From NCBI GenBank assembly GCA_947441695.1, contig CANEUK010000063.1, positions 1-8,021 on the forward strand: a stretch of DNA of 8,021 nt, written 5' to 3'. This document shows positions 1-6,121 of this stretch, one piece after another; position 1 is the first letter of the stretch; each line of letters starts with the position of its first letter. This DNA is from Rickettsiales bacterium. Lineage in GTDB: Bacteria; Pseudomonadota; Alphaproteobacteria; Rickettsiales; UBA1997. The notes under the pieces were generated by a model. That model was given only the letters and a program-made list of their open reading frames with translations, was not told the origin of the DNA and ran no database searches. Made by a program: the position numbers and the translations under genes.

Positions 1-950
1 CCAACAACCTTTCCTTGGGAAGAAATTTTTTGAACGCGAATTCTTTCGGCATTTGTGATTTTATGAATTCGAGAACGATAACGCGATTTTACAACCTCGA
101 TAACATAAGGATTAGCAACCGAATCGGTCACTTCTTCAAAAGACGAATTAACTACTTCGGGTCTAAAATCTTCAAATTCAGAACGAAAAATTCCAAAACC
201 AGAATTTTTGGCTTCTTCTAAAGAATATCCGCCGTCTTTTAACTCTTTAATATTAAATTCTTTGGCACCCAAAAGAATAAAGTTTCCGCCGTTAATCCAA
301 GACAAAAACTCTTTAATTTCGTCAATTTCTTTGCTGATTTTTTTAGCTTTATCAATCTCTTTGCTGGCTTTTTCTACAAGATTTGTCATCAAATGCCAAT
401 CATCAACCACCAAACCAACCGTGGTCAAAATTTTTCCGATATTTTCTTCAATCATTTTTAAATCGGCTTCTGAAGTTATTTTATCCAAATGAAGCTGAAT
501 TATAGATTCTTGTTTTGAGTTTTTGGTTGCAGAAATATTTTTTAGATTTCCTTTTTCGTCGCGAAGAGTTTCGTAAATTGGATGTATAATATTTTTTACT
601 TTAACGCCATATTTGTCGAGATAAGCAACCGTTGAATCAACCAAAAAAGGCATATCATCATTAACAATATCAATGAAAGTGCGAGATGATTCAAAGCCGT
701 TTTTTTTAAGAGTTGGATTGCAAATTCTAATTTTAAACTTTTTAGGCTTTTTGTTGGAAAAAAAGTCAAAACTTAAAAGTGCTGCGTTGAATAAATCTTC
801 GGTAGAATAATTCGTAAAATCGTGAGCTTTACTTTCCGAATAAAAAATATTGATAAAACTTTCAAAAGCTTCTTTGTCAAAGCCATTTTTCTGTTTTTTA
901 TTTTTAGAAAAAATGACTATTTGATCAATCAAATCCTTCATTGCTTGCAT
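1..950 (-). CDS. gdhB: NAD-specific glutamate dehydrogenase, large (about 180 kDa) type, N-terminal part; gene runs off the left edge
   Basis: The enzyme oxidatively deaminates glutamate to 2-oxoglutarate with NAD, feeding amino-acid carbon into the TCA cycle. The frame is open from an ATG at 950 to the left edge, 316 whole codons, all within the regulatory N-terminal region of a family that usually exceeds 1500 residues; the catalytic domain lies outside the window. Family landmarks are IVNDDMPFLVDS (residues 95-106), FLSWINGGNFILLGAKEF (215-232, equivalent to the usual FLxWL.DdhFtfLGyrey) and SSQGKVVG at the edge, which in homologues precedes the EHRFLGLFT stretch. A second in-frame ATG at 941 is an alternative start. 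The gene begins 20 bases after the infC stop on the same strand, so it is probably cotranscribed with it. No Shine-Dalgarno sequence is visible. The family call is from recognised motifs; the symbol varies between organisms. Confidence 0.85.
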   Translation of the reverse strand, partial: MQAMKDLIDQIVIFSKNKKQKNGFDKEAFESFINIFYSESKAHDFTNYSTEDLFNAALLSFDFFSNKKPKKFKIRICNPTLKKNGFESSRTFIDIVNDDMPFLVDSTVAYLDKYGVKVKNIIHPIYETLRDEKGNLKNISATKNSKQESIIQLHLDKITSEADLKMIEENIGKILTTVGLVVDDWHLMTNLVEKASKEIDKAKKISKEIDEIKEFLSWINGGNFILLGAKEFNIKELKDGGYSLEEAKNSGFGIFRSEFEDFRPEVVNSSFEEVTDSVANPYVIEVVKSRYRSRIHKITNAERIRVQKISSQGKVV

Positions 951-970
951 ATAATTTTTGAAAATTATTT

Positions 971-1513
971 TTATTTTTTAACAAGAATTGTAACCATTTG
1001 CATCCCTTCTAACCTTGGATTTAGTTCAGCTTTAGCAAATTCTGCGGTATCTAGCAAAATATTTGACATCATTTTTTCAGCTAAGTCGCGATGCGTAATT
1101 TCTCGACCTTTCATTCTGATGCTAATTTTTACTTTATTGCCTTTTTCTATAAATTCTTTGCTATGTCTAATTTTGGTATCGTAATCGCTTTTACCAATAT
1201 TGATGGTCATTTTGACTTCTTTAACTTCGATGGTTTTTTGCTTTTTTTTGGCGTCTGCGGCTTTTTTTTGAATTTCATATTTCATTTTGCCGTAGTTAGA
1301 AATTTTACAAACTGGCGGTTCTGCGTTAGGAGAAACTTCGATCAAGTCCAAATCAACCTCTTGAGCCATTCTTATTCCCTCGCTAACCAAAACCACTCCG
1401 ATCATTTTTCCTTCGTGATCAATTAGCCTCACTTCTTTGGCTTTTATTTCGTCGTTAATACGAAAAAGATTGTTAGAATTAACCGCTGGTTTTTGTGTTT
1501 TGATTGGTATCAC
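971..1513 (-). CDS. infC: Translation initiation factor IF-3
   Basis: IF-3 binds the 30S subunit, prevents premature 50S joining and proofreads the start codon and initiator tRNA. The IF3 N domain begins at FRINDEIKAKEVRL and includes the signature VSPNAEPPVCKI. A lysine-rich linker (KKKQKTIEVKEVK) leads to the C domain with KISIRMKGREITH and RLEGMQMVTILVKK at the end. The frame has no ATG ahead of the conserved core. I chose the GTG at 1513, which gives 180 residues, the same length as E. coli IF-3. The frame stays open to a TTG at 1591 (206 residues) that overlaps the yraN stop as TTGA; the extra 26 residues do not resemble IF-3. ATT, ATC and ATA codons also lie in this stretch, and infC is known for using such starts in autoregulation. 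The function is secure; the start is not. Confidence 0.93.
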   Translation of the reverse strand: MIPIKTQKPAVNSNNLFRINDEIKAKEVRLIDHEGKMIGVVLVSEGIRMAQEVDLDLIEVSPNAEPPVCKISNYGKMKYEIQKKAADAKKKQKTIEVKEVKMTINIGKSDYDTKIRHSKEFIEKGNKVKISIRMKGREITHRDLAEKMMSNILLDTAEFAKAELNPRLEGMQMVTILVKK

Positions 1514-1554
1514 GTAATTTTTTTGATTTATTAAAGGGATGGTTTGGAAAGAAA

Positions 1555-1586
1555 TTTTAGCGAAACTAAAAGTCGCCAAGCTAAAA
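1555..1586 (-). promoter_or_regulatory. Hairpin in the infC leader
   Basis: TTTTAG at 1555-1560 pairs with CTAAAA at 1581-1586, with an inner CGA/TCG pairing (1561-1563 with 1573-1575) and an asymmetric internal loop. It lies just after the yraN stop and before the GTG candidate start of infC, so it would be in a leader if that start is used. A role in infC control is a guess; in AT-rich DNA a stem of this size can arise by chance. Confidence 0.25.
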
Positions 1587-1587
1587 T

Positions 1588-1944
1588 TCAACTTATGAAA
1601 TTAAGATAATGCCTCGGCCAATAAAATTGATTAACTTCGATAAAATCAAAGCGCAAATCATAATTATGAAATTGCTGATTTTGTGAAACAAAAAATTGCG
1701 CTGATTTTTTAACCCGATCAATTTGTTTAAGACTCAAAATTTCTTCAATAATAATTTTTGAAGAAGATTTTCTTGCTTTAACCTCAATTGCTACAATTAT
1801 TTTTGCTTTTTTGGCAATAATATCAACCTCGCCAAACCTTGATTTATATCGCCATTTTAAGATTTTATAGCCTTTTATTATCAACAAAAAAATAGAAATT
1901 TTTTCGGCTAAAATTCCAAATTGATAGGTTTGTTTTTTGGACAT
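1588..1944 (-). CDS. yraN: YraN/UPF0102 family protein, predicted nuclease fold
   Basis: This is a small conserved bacterial protein with a restriction-endonuclease-like fold; its precise cellular role is not established. From the ATG at 1944 it is 118 residues, normal for the family. The diagnostic pattern is in order: G10-x-x-A13-E14 near the N-terminus, a hydrophobic helix ending KGYKIL, then GEVDIIA (38-44) and IEVKAR (53-58). E39-x-D41 and E54-x-K56 correspond to the acidic and lysine positions of the endonuclease-like core. The frame extends upstream to a TTG at 1986, but the added residues (MFCCIRNWRKIFKK) do not fit the family. A GGAG about 16 bases upstream of the ATG is too far to be a convincing ribosome binding site. 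Its stop overlaps the longest infC frame (TTGA), so it is probably cotranscribed with infC and gdh. Confidence 0.88.
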   Translation of the reverse strand: MSKKQTYQFGILAEKISIFLLIIKGYKILKWRYKSRFGEVDIIAKKAKIIVAIEVKARKSSSKIIIEEILSLKQIDRVKKSAQFFVSQNQQFHNYDLRFDFIEVNQFYWPRHYLNFIS

Positions 1945-2018
1945 TTTTTTAAAAATTTTTCTCCAATTTCGAATACAGCAAAACAAAGTTCAACTCACTT
2001 AAAAAGAAATTAAATTTT

Positions 2019-2095
2019 GCGAGTATTTATTCGCCTTGCAGCAATTCAAAAGCAACCCAAATTCGAGTGATAAGTCGAATTTGATTCAGTATAAC
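2019..2095 (+). repeat. Two-hairpin intergenic repeat, copy 1
   Basis: The first hairpin is GCGAGTA/TATTCGC (2019-2034, one G-T pair). It is followed by a conserved 27-base core at 2038-2064, identical to 2132-2158 in copy 2. The end of the core starts the second hairpin, a 9-bp stem CAAATTCGA (2058-2066) with TCGAATTTG (2075-2083). The unit ends in a tail GATTCAGTATAAC. It lies between yraN and lysA and no ORF explains it. The strand given is that of the core as written here; the direction of function is unknown. Confidence 0.75.
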
Positions 2096-2103
2096 AAAAA
2101 ATT

Positions 2104-2187
2104 ATTGCGAATGCATCGATTTACTCGATGCGCAGCAATTCAAAAGCAACCCAAATTCAAACGAAGTTTGAATTTGATTTAGTACAA
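2104..2187 (+). repeat. Two-hairpin intergenic repeat, copy 2
   Basis: The first hairpin is a perfect 7-bp stem GCATCGA/TCGATGC with loop TTTAC (2113-2131), flanked by a possible outer stem ATTGC/GCAAT (2104-2108 with 2135-2139). The 27-base core (2132-2158) is identical to copy 1. The second hairpin is a perfect 11-bp stem CAAATTCAAAC (2152-2162) with GTTTGAATTTG (2166-2176) and loop GAA. The tail GATTTAGTACAAA overlaps the end of lysA, so the lysA stop codon (2179-2181) is inside the repeat. The position just after lysA would also suit a transcription terminator, though no run of T follows the stem on the minus strand. Confidence 0.8.
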
Positions 2188-3537
2188 ATTAAGCATTTCT
2201 TCAAAACTAGGGCGGCGGCGAATTACGCTAAAATTTTTACCATCAACTAAAATTTCTGGAATCATCGGGCGGCAATTATATTCGTTAGACATTGAAGATC
2301 CGTAAGCGCCAGCCGAACAAAACACCAACAAATCTTCTGGCTTTGGTTCAATTAAAATACGGCTTTGCGCCAAAATATCGGTGCTTTCGCAAACCGGACC
2401 AGCTAGATCAAAGACTTTGGCAAAAACTTTTTCAGAAACCTTGGTAGAAACCTTGTCGGAAAACTTGTCAAAAACCTTGTCAGAAACTTCAAAAGAAACT
2501 TGAGAAAACCTATCTTTTCTAACATTTTGCAAAACTTCGTGATACGAACCGTAAAGCCCGGGGCGCATTAAATCATTCATCGCCGCGTCAATTATTACAA
2601 AATCTTTAACGCTGGTTTCTTTTAAAAAAATTATTTTTGTTGCCAACAAACCAGCATTTCCAATCATGGCGCGCCCCGGCGCAATTGTAATTTTAACGTC
2701 TAAATCATGGGTAATTTTTTTGATTAGTTTGGCGTAATCAGAAAGCAAAAGCGTGTTTTCATTTTTGTAAAAAATGCCAATTCCGCCGCCAAAATCTAGC
2801 GCGCTAATTTTGTGACCTTCAGATTTAAGTTCTAAAAAAAGTTGACGCATTTTTTCAAAAGCTTTTTCAAACGGTTCAATTGTGGTAATTTGCGAACCAA
2901 TATGCATGGAAATGCCATAAATTTCTAAACCAGATAAGCGCGCGGCTTTGGCGTAAACTTCTTTTGCCAATTCAATATCAACGCCAAATTTATCGCCTTT
3001 TCTGCCAGTTGAAATTTTATCGTGGGTTTTGGCGTCGACATTTGGATTAACTCGCAAGCTAAATTTTGCCTTTTTATCCAAGCTACAAGCCACTTCGTTG
3101 AGCAAAAACATTTCGGCAATCGATTCAACCGAAAATTCCTCAACGCCGTTTTCCAAAGCAAATTTCATTTCGTCGCGCGTTTTTCCAACTCCAGCAAAAA
3201 CAATTTTTTTTGGATTAACCCCAGCCTTAAGCGCGCGAAAAATTTCTCCGGCCGAAACCGCGTCAATTCCGCTTCCAAGCTCGCTCAAAATTTTTACCAA
3301 ACTAAGATTAAAATTGGCTTTGATGGCGTAGCAAATTTTGTAATCGGTAATTTTTTGCGCCTCAAAGGCGTCGACAAAACTTTGAAAATTTTCAACTAAA
3401 GATTTTTTTGAATAGCAATAAAATGGGGTTCCAACCGCCGAGGCAATTTGCGAAATTGCAACTTCTTCAACAAAAAGTTCTTCATCACTTTTTTGGTGCG
3501 CTTTGGTTTGGATTGTTCGGTAAGAAAGATGTTTCAT
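2179..3537 (-). CDS. lysA: Diaminopimelate decarboxylase
   Basis: LysA decarboxylates meso-diaminopimelate to L-lysine using PLP, the last step of lysine synthesis. At 452 residues it is slightly longer than the usual 420 or so. The alanine-racemase-like barrel carries the PLP lysine K73 in YAIKAN, H212 in MHIGSQ and the glycine loop FGGGIGI (249-255). The C-terminal barrel carries RPGLYGSYH (325-333), GPVCEST (380-386, with the second-subunit active-site Cys) and AGAYGSSMSNEYN (409-421). Two oddities: the EPGR motif reads APGR (286-289), and residues 348-375 are a tetrapeptide repeat inserted between the LYGSYHEVL segment and GPVCEST, where homologues have a short connection. The ATG at 3537 fits the family; no Shine-Dalgarno sequence is seen. 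It lies 53 bases after carB on the same strand, probably cotranscribed. The reading frame is intact, so the gene is likely functional. Confidence 0.94.
   Translation of the reverse strand: MKHLSYRTIQTKAHQKSDEELFVEEVAISQIASAVGTPFYCYSKKSLVENFQSFVDAFEAQKITDYKICYAIKANFNLSLVKILSELGSGIDAVSAGEIFRALKAGVNPKKIVFAGVGKTRDEMKFALENGVEEFSVESIAEMFLLNEVACSLDKKAKFSLRVNPNVDAKTHDKISTGRKGDKFGVDIELAKEVYAKAARLSGLEIYGISMHIGSQITTIEPFEKAFEKMRQLFLELKSEGHKISALDFGGGIGIFYKNENTLLLSDYAKLIKKITHDLDVKITIAPGRAMIGNAGLLATKIIFLKETSVKDFVIIDAAMNDLMRPGLYGSYHEVLQNVRKDRFSQVSFEVSDKVFDKFSDKVSTKVSEKVFAKVFDLAGPVCESTDILAQSRILIEPKPEDLLVFCSAGAYGSSMSNEYNCRPMIPEILVDGKNFSVIRRRPSFEEMLNLY
2413..2500 (-). repeat. 12-bp tandem repeat within lysA (seven tetrapeptide units)
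   Basis: About seven imperfect 12-base units of the type TTGTCAGAAACC on the plus strand lie in the lysA frame. They encode SFEV, SDKV, FDKF, SDKV, STKV, SEKV and FAKV (residues 348-375). The 12-base period keeps the frame, so gain or loss of units would change protein length without disrupting it. The lysine-valine periodicity is consistent with an amphipathic strand or a surface loop, which is inference. Confidence 0.85.
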
Positions 3538-3568
3538 CTAAAATGTAAAAATAAATAAATCTTTAACG

Positions 3569-3588
3569 CAAAATCAGCCTTGATTTTG
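3569..3588 (-). terminator. Small hairpin between carB and lysA
   Basis: A perfect 8-bp stem CAAAATCA/TGATTTTG with a 4-base loop sits two bases past the carB stop. On the minus strand it is followed, after several bases, by an AT-rich stretch with runs of T rather than by an immediate T tract. It could be a weak terminator, an RNA-stability element, or chance. Confidence 0.35.
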
Positions 3589-3590
3589 GC

Positions 3591-5243
3591 TTATTCTTCG
3601 TAGCTTGAATACATGTAAGAAGTGACCGAATCAAACTCTGCGGCGCAAGAATCAACGCGTTTGTAAATTGGATTCACGCCTAAATCGCAGCGTTTTTGGC
3701 GCACTTCTTTTTCGCTTAAGCCAGACAATTTTGCCAAACGTTTATCGGCAAATCCCATGCGTTTTAAGGCAAAAAATTCTTCGCGAGTTTTTGGCAAACC
3801 TTCGTGGCGAACTTTTGCTTCAACTTCAATTGCATTAAAAATTTGCTCTAAAAACCAAGGATCGTAAGCGGTAATTTGGTTGATTTCTTCGCACGAAATA
3901 CCTTCGCGCATGGCTTGGGCAATTACCAAAATTCGATTTGGCGAGGCGATTTTTAGTTTTTCTTTGATAATTTTTACGCGAATTTCGGGTTCTTCCGAAA
4001 AAATCACCACTTCGTCTAATCCGCTCAAATTTCCTTCTAGCGAACGTAAAGCTTTTTGAAAACTTTCGATAAACGAACGCCCAATTGCCATAACTTCGCC
4101 AACCGATTTCATTGAACTAGAAAGAACGTTGTCGCTGCCTTTAAATTTTTCGAAAGTAAATTTAGGAATTTTGGTAATTACATAATCAATTGTCGGTTCA
4201 AACGAGGCTGGCGTTGCGCCGCCGGTGATGTCGTTTTTGATTTCATCTAAAGTATAACCAACCGCCAATTTGGCCGCCACTTTTGCAATTGGAAATCCCG
4301 TGGCTTTTGAAGCCAACGCCGAAGACCTTGAAACCCGTGGATTCATTTCAATTACCACCATTGTTCCATCAGCCGGATTAACCGCAAACTGAACGTTGGC
4401 GCCTCCAGTTTCAACGCCAATTTCGCGCAATACCGCAATTGAAGCGTTGCGCATATTTTGATATTCTTTGTCGGTTAAAGTTAGCGCGGGCGCAACGGTA
4501 ATTGAATCGCCAGTATGAACACCCATTGGGTCAACATTTTCAATTGAGCAAATAATTATGGTGTTGTCGTTTTTGTCGCGCACCACTTCCATTTCGTATT
4601 CTTTCCAACCGATAATCGACTTATCAATTAAAACCTGATTACTTGGCGAAATTGCCAAACCATATTCTACAATCTTAAAAAATTCTTCTTCGCTATAAGC
4701 CACGCCGCCGCCAGCGCCGCCCATGGTAAAAGACGGGCGAATAATTGCTGGCAAACCAATTTCGGCAAGTGCGGCCGCCGCTTCTTTTATGTTATTGACC
4801 AGCGCGTTTTTTGAAGTTTGCAAGCCAATTTTATCCATGGCTTTTTGAAATAACTCGCGATCTTCGGCTTTGTTAATTGCTTCAATCGAAGCGCCAATTA
4901 GTTCAACGCCATATTTTGCCAAAATGCCTTTTTTTGCCAAATCTAGCGCGCAATTCAAAGCGGTTTGTCCGCCAACCGTTGGCAAAATGGCGTCGGGTTT
5001 TTCTTTTTTGATAATTTCTTCAACAATTTCGGCGTTGATTGGCTCAATATAAGTTCTATCGGCAACCTGCGCGTCGGTCATTATTGTTGCGGGGTTTGAG
5101 TTGATTAAAATTACTCGATAACCCTCTTGCCGCAACGCTTTACAGGCTTGAGTTCCCGAATAGTCAAACTCGCAAGCTTGTCCAATAACTATTGGGCCAG
5201 CTCCAATGATTAGAATTGATTTTATGTCTGTTCTTTTTGGCAT
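3591..5243 (-). CDS. carB: Carbamoyl-phosphate synthase large subunit, N-terminal half only (carboxyphosphate and oligomerisation domains)
   Basis: CarB uses ammonia delivered by CarA, bicarbonate and two ATP to make carbamoyl phosphate for pyrimidine and arginine synthesis. This 550-residue protein starts at a normal ATG with the usual MPKRTDIKSILIIGAGPIVI. It contains the whole first ATP-grasp half: PTVGGQTALN (89-98), R129, R169, the glycine loop GGAGGG (175-180), E215, H243, Q285, E299, N301 and R303, all at E. coli positions. The oligomerisation domain follows, ending YKRVDSCAAEF and SYMYSSYEE. A TAA stop occurs there, about where E. coli CarB (1073 residues) passes into the carbamoyl-phosphate domain near residue 553. 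The 53 bases before lysA hold no remnant of the second half, so the second ATP-grasp and the allosteric domain are absent or encoded elsewhere. Split carB genes are known in Aquifex and Methanocaldococcus. Intact motifs argue against simple decay. Confidence 0.93.
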   Translation of the reverse strand: MPKRTDIKSILIIGAGPIVIGQACEFDYSGTQACKALRQEGYRVILINSNPATIMTDAQVADRTYIEPINAEIVEEIIKKEKPDAILPTVGGQTALNCALDLAKKGILAKYGVELIGASIEAINKAEDRELFQKAMDKIGLQTSKNALVNNIKEAAAALAEIGLPAIIRPSFTMGGAGGGVAYSEEEFFKIVEYGLAISPSNQVLIDKSIIGWKEYEMEVVRDKNDNTIIICSIENVDPMGVHTGDSITVAPALTLTDKEYQNMRNASIAVLREIGVETGGANVQFAVNPADGTMVVIEMNPRVSRSSALASKATGFPIAKVAAKLAVGYTLDEIKNDITGGATPASFEPTIDYVITKIPKFTFEKFKGSDNVLSSSMKSVGEVMAIGRSFIESFQKALRSLEGNLSGLDEVVIFSEEPEIRVKIIKEKLKIASPNRILVIAQAMREGISCEEINQITAYDPWFLEQIFNAIEVEAKVRHEGLPKTREEFFALKRMGFADKRLAKLSGLSEKEVRQKRCDLGVNPIYKRVDSCAAEFDSVTSYMYSSYEE

Positions 5244-5268
5244 TGTGTTTGGAAAATAAAAAAGATGT

Positions 5269-5326
5269 GAAAAATCTTGAATCAGTTTGGATTTATGCCA
5301 AATCTGATTGAAGAATTCGATTTTTC
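5269..5326. promoter_or_regulatory. Long imperfect inverted repeat upstream of carB
   Basis: The outer arms GAAAAATC (5269-5276) and GATTTTTC (5319-5326) are perfectly complementary. An inner stem pairs AATCAG (5280-5285) with CTGATT (5304-5309) and TTTGG (5286-5290) with CCAAA (5298-5302), with one bulged T and a 7-base loop. It begins 26 bases upstream of the carB start codon, so it would lie in the carB leader RNA if the promoter is further upstream. It could act as a leader structure or a barrier between the divergent genes. It does not share the core of the two-hairpin repeat next to it. Confidence 0.45.
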
Positions 5327-5354
5327 TTAAAATAAAAAATCTATCGCAGATACC

Positions 5355-5426
5355 CGAATTTACTTCGTGCGTAGCAATTCAAAATTTACCAAATTCAAAC
5401 GAATTTTGAGTTTGGTTAAGTATAGA
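5355..5426 (+). repeat. Two-hairpin intergenic repeat, copy 3 (diverged)
   Basis: The first hairpin is reduced to CGAA/TTCG, with the same TTTAC loop as copy 2 (5355-5367). A core beginning GTAGCAATTCAAAA (from 5371) matches copies 1 and 2 except for one base, then a changed segment (TTTACC for GCAACCC). The second hairpin pairs CCAAATTCAAA (5389-5399) with TTTTGAGTTTGG (5404-5415), 11 bp with one wobble pair. The tail GGTTAAGTATAGA resembles GATTCAGTATAAC of copy 1. It lies in the divergent carB-nusB spacer, about 50 bases before nusB, in the same orientation as the other copies. The tail TATAGA could serve as a -10 box, but no matching -35 is seen. Confidence 0.65.
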
Positions 5427-5478
5427 TTTCTATTAAAAAAACCAAATAACCATAAGTCAATTGAACTTCTTTTTAAAA

Positions 5479-5979
5479 ATGACCAAAAAACAAAAAACAA
5501 AAAAAGCCCCAACCAACCTCAAAAAAAGCTTGTCGCGCTTAATGGCAATTCAAATTTTTTATCAGAATGATTTTTTACCAAACGAACAAAATTTGAACAA
5601 AATAAAAGAAAATTTAATCGATAATTACGCGCTAGATTCTGAAGAAGAGCCAACTTCTTATCGTCAAAAAATTGATGAAGTTTTTTTGAATAATTTAGTT
5701 AACGGCGCGGCACTTGATTTAAAACAAATTGACGAAGAAATTTTGCAATTTTTAAAAGGCGACCAAGCCCTAGAAAAACTTGACGGCGTGGCACTTCAAA
5801 TTTTGCGTTTTGGGGTTTTTGAATTAAAATTTTTGCCCGAAACTCCTGCCAAAGTGATAATTGGCGAATATGTCGACATTTCTGCCAGCTTTTTTGACAA
5901 CAAAAAAATCTCTTTTTTTAACGCTACGCTACAAAATCTAGCCCAAAAATTCAGAGCAAACGAGTTTTTAAAAAATTAA
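5479..5979 (+). CDS. nusB: Transcription antitermination protein NusB
   Basis: NusB binds boxA RNA together with NusE (ribosomal protein S10) and helps RNA polymerase read through rRNA operons. From the ATG at 5479 it has 166 residues. An N-terminal basic stretch is followed by SLSRLMAIQIFYQNDF, equivalent to the family's R.lA.QaLYq helix. Later come LDGVALQILRFGVFEL and PAKVIIGEYVDISASFF, matching the conserved L..ILRlg.yEl and P.kVvInEyvelak.f motifs, and then FFNATLQNLAQKFR in place of FVNgvLd.la. A TTG at 5461 would add six residues (MNFFLK) but has no support. There is no clear ribosome binding site. It is divergent from carB and convergent with the large gene at 6122-8021, and stands alone on the plus strand. 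Confidence 0.92.
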   Translation: MTKKQKTKKAPTNLKKSLSRLMAIQIFYQNDFLPNEQNLNKIKENLIDNYALDSEEEPTSYRQKIDEVFLNNLVNGAALDLKQIDEEILQFLKGDQALEKLDGVALQILRFGVFELKFLPETPAKVIIGEYVDISASFFDNKKISFFNATLQNLAQKFRANEFLKN

Positions 5980-5981
5980 AA

Positions 5982-6063
5982 ATTTTACGATTAATTTACC
6001 GCAAGACAATTGGCTTAAAACCCAAACTAAAACAGGGTTAAATTTGGGTTTAAGACGTAAAAT
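5982..6063. terminator. Nested inverted repeat between convergent genes, possible bidirectional terminator
   Basis: The outer arms ATTTTACG (5982-5989) and CGTAAAAT (6056-6063) are perfectly complementary. The inner arms CTTAAAACCCAAA (6014-6026) and TTTGGGTTTAAG (6043-6054) pair over 12 bp with one bulged A. The element starts 2 bases after nusB and ends 58 bases before the stop of the convergent gene, the usual place for a shared terminator. There is no long T tract on either side, so factor-independent termination is uncertain. The rest of the spacer (6064-6121) shows nothing I can name. Confidence 0.5.
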
Positions 6064-6121
6064 CTAGAGCCTGTTCGATTCTCTTTAACCTTAAATTTTG
6101 AAAGGGTTCTAAGAATCTTTT

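Noticed and set aside
208..492. Plus-strand ORF of 94 codons
   Set aside because: It lies wholly opposite the glutamate dehydrogenase frame, which has clear family motifs.
822..1184. Plus-strand ORF of 120 codons spanning the gdh-infC junction
   Set aside because: It is antisense to two recognised genes and rich in Phe/Ile/Ser as expected for a shadow frame.
1987..2178. CRISPR array, because of the repeated 27-base core
   Set aside because: There are only two adjacent copies; the intervening sequence contains paired hairpin arms and a tail shared with a third distant copy, not a spacer, and no cas genes are present.
2019..2187. tRNA or other known structured RNA
   Set aside because: The two hairpins do not form a cloverleaf, and no T-arm GTTC or CCA-type end is present.
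3022..3399. Overlapping plus-strand ORFs of 125 and 100 codons inside lysA
   Set aside because: They are antisense to well-conserved LysA sequence and have no recognisable product.
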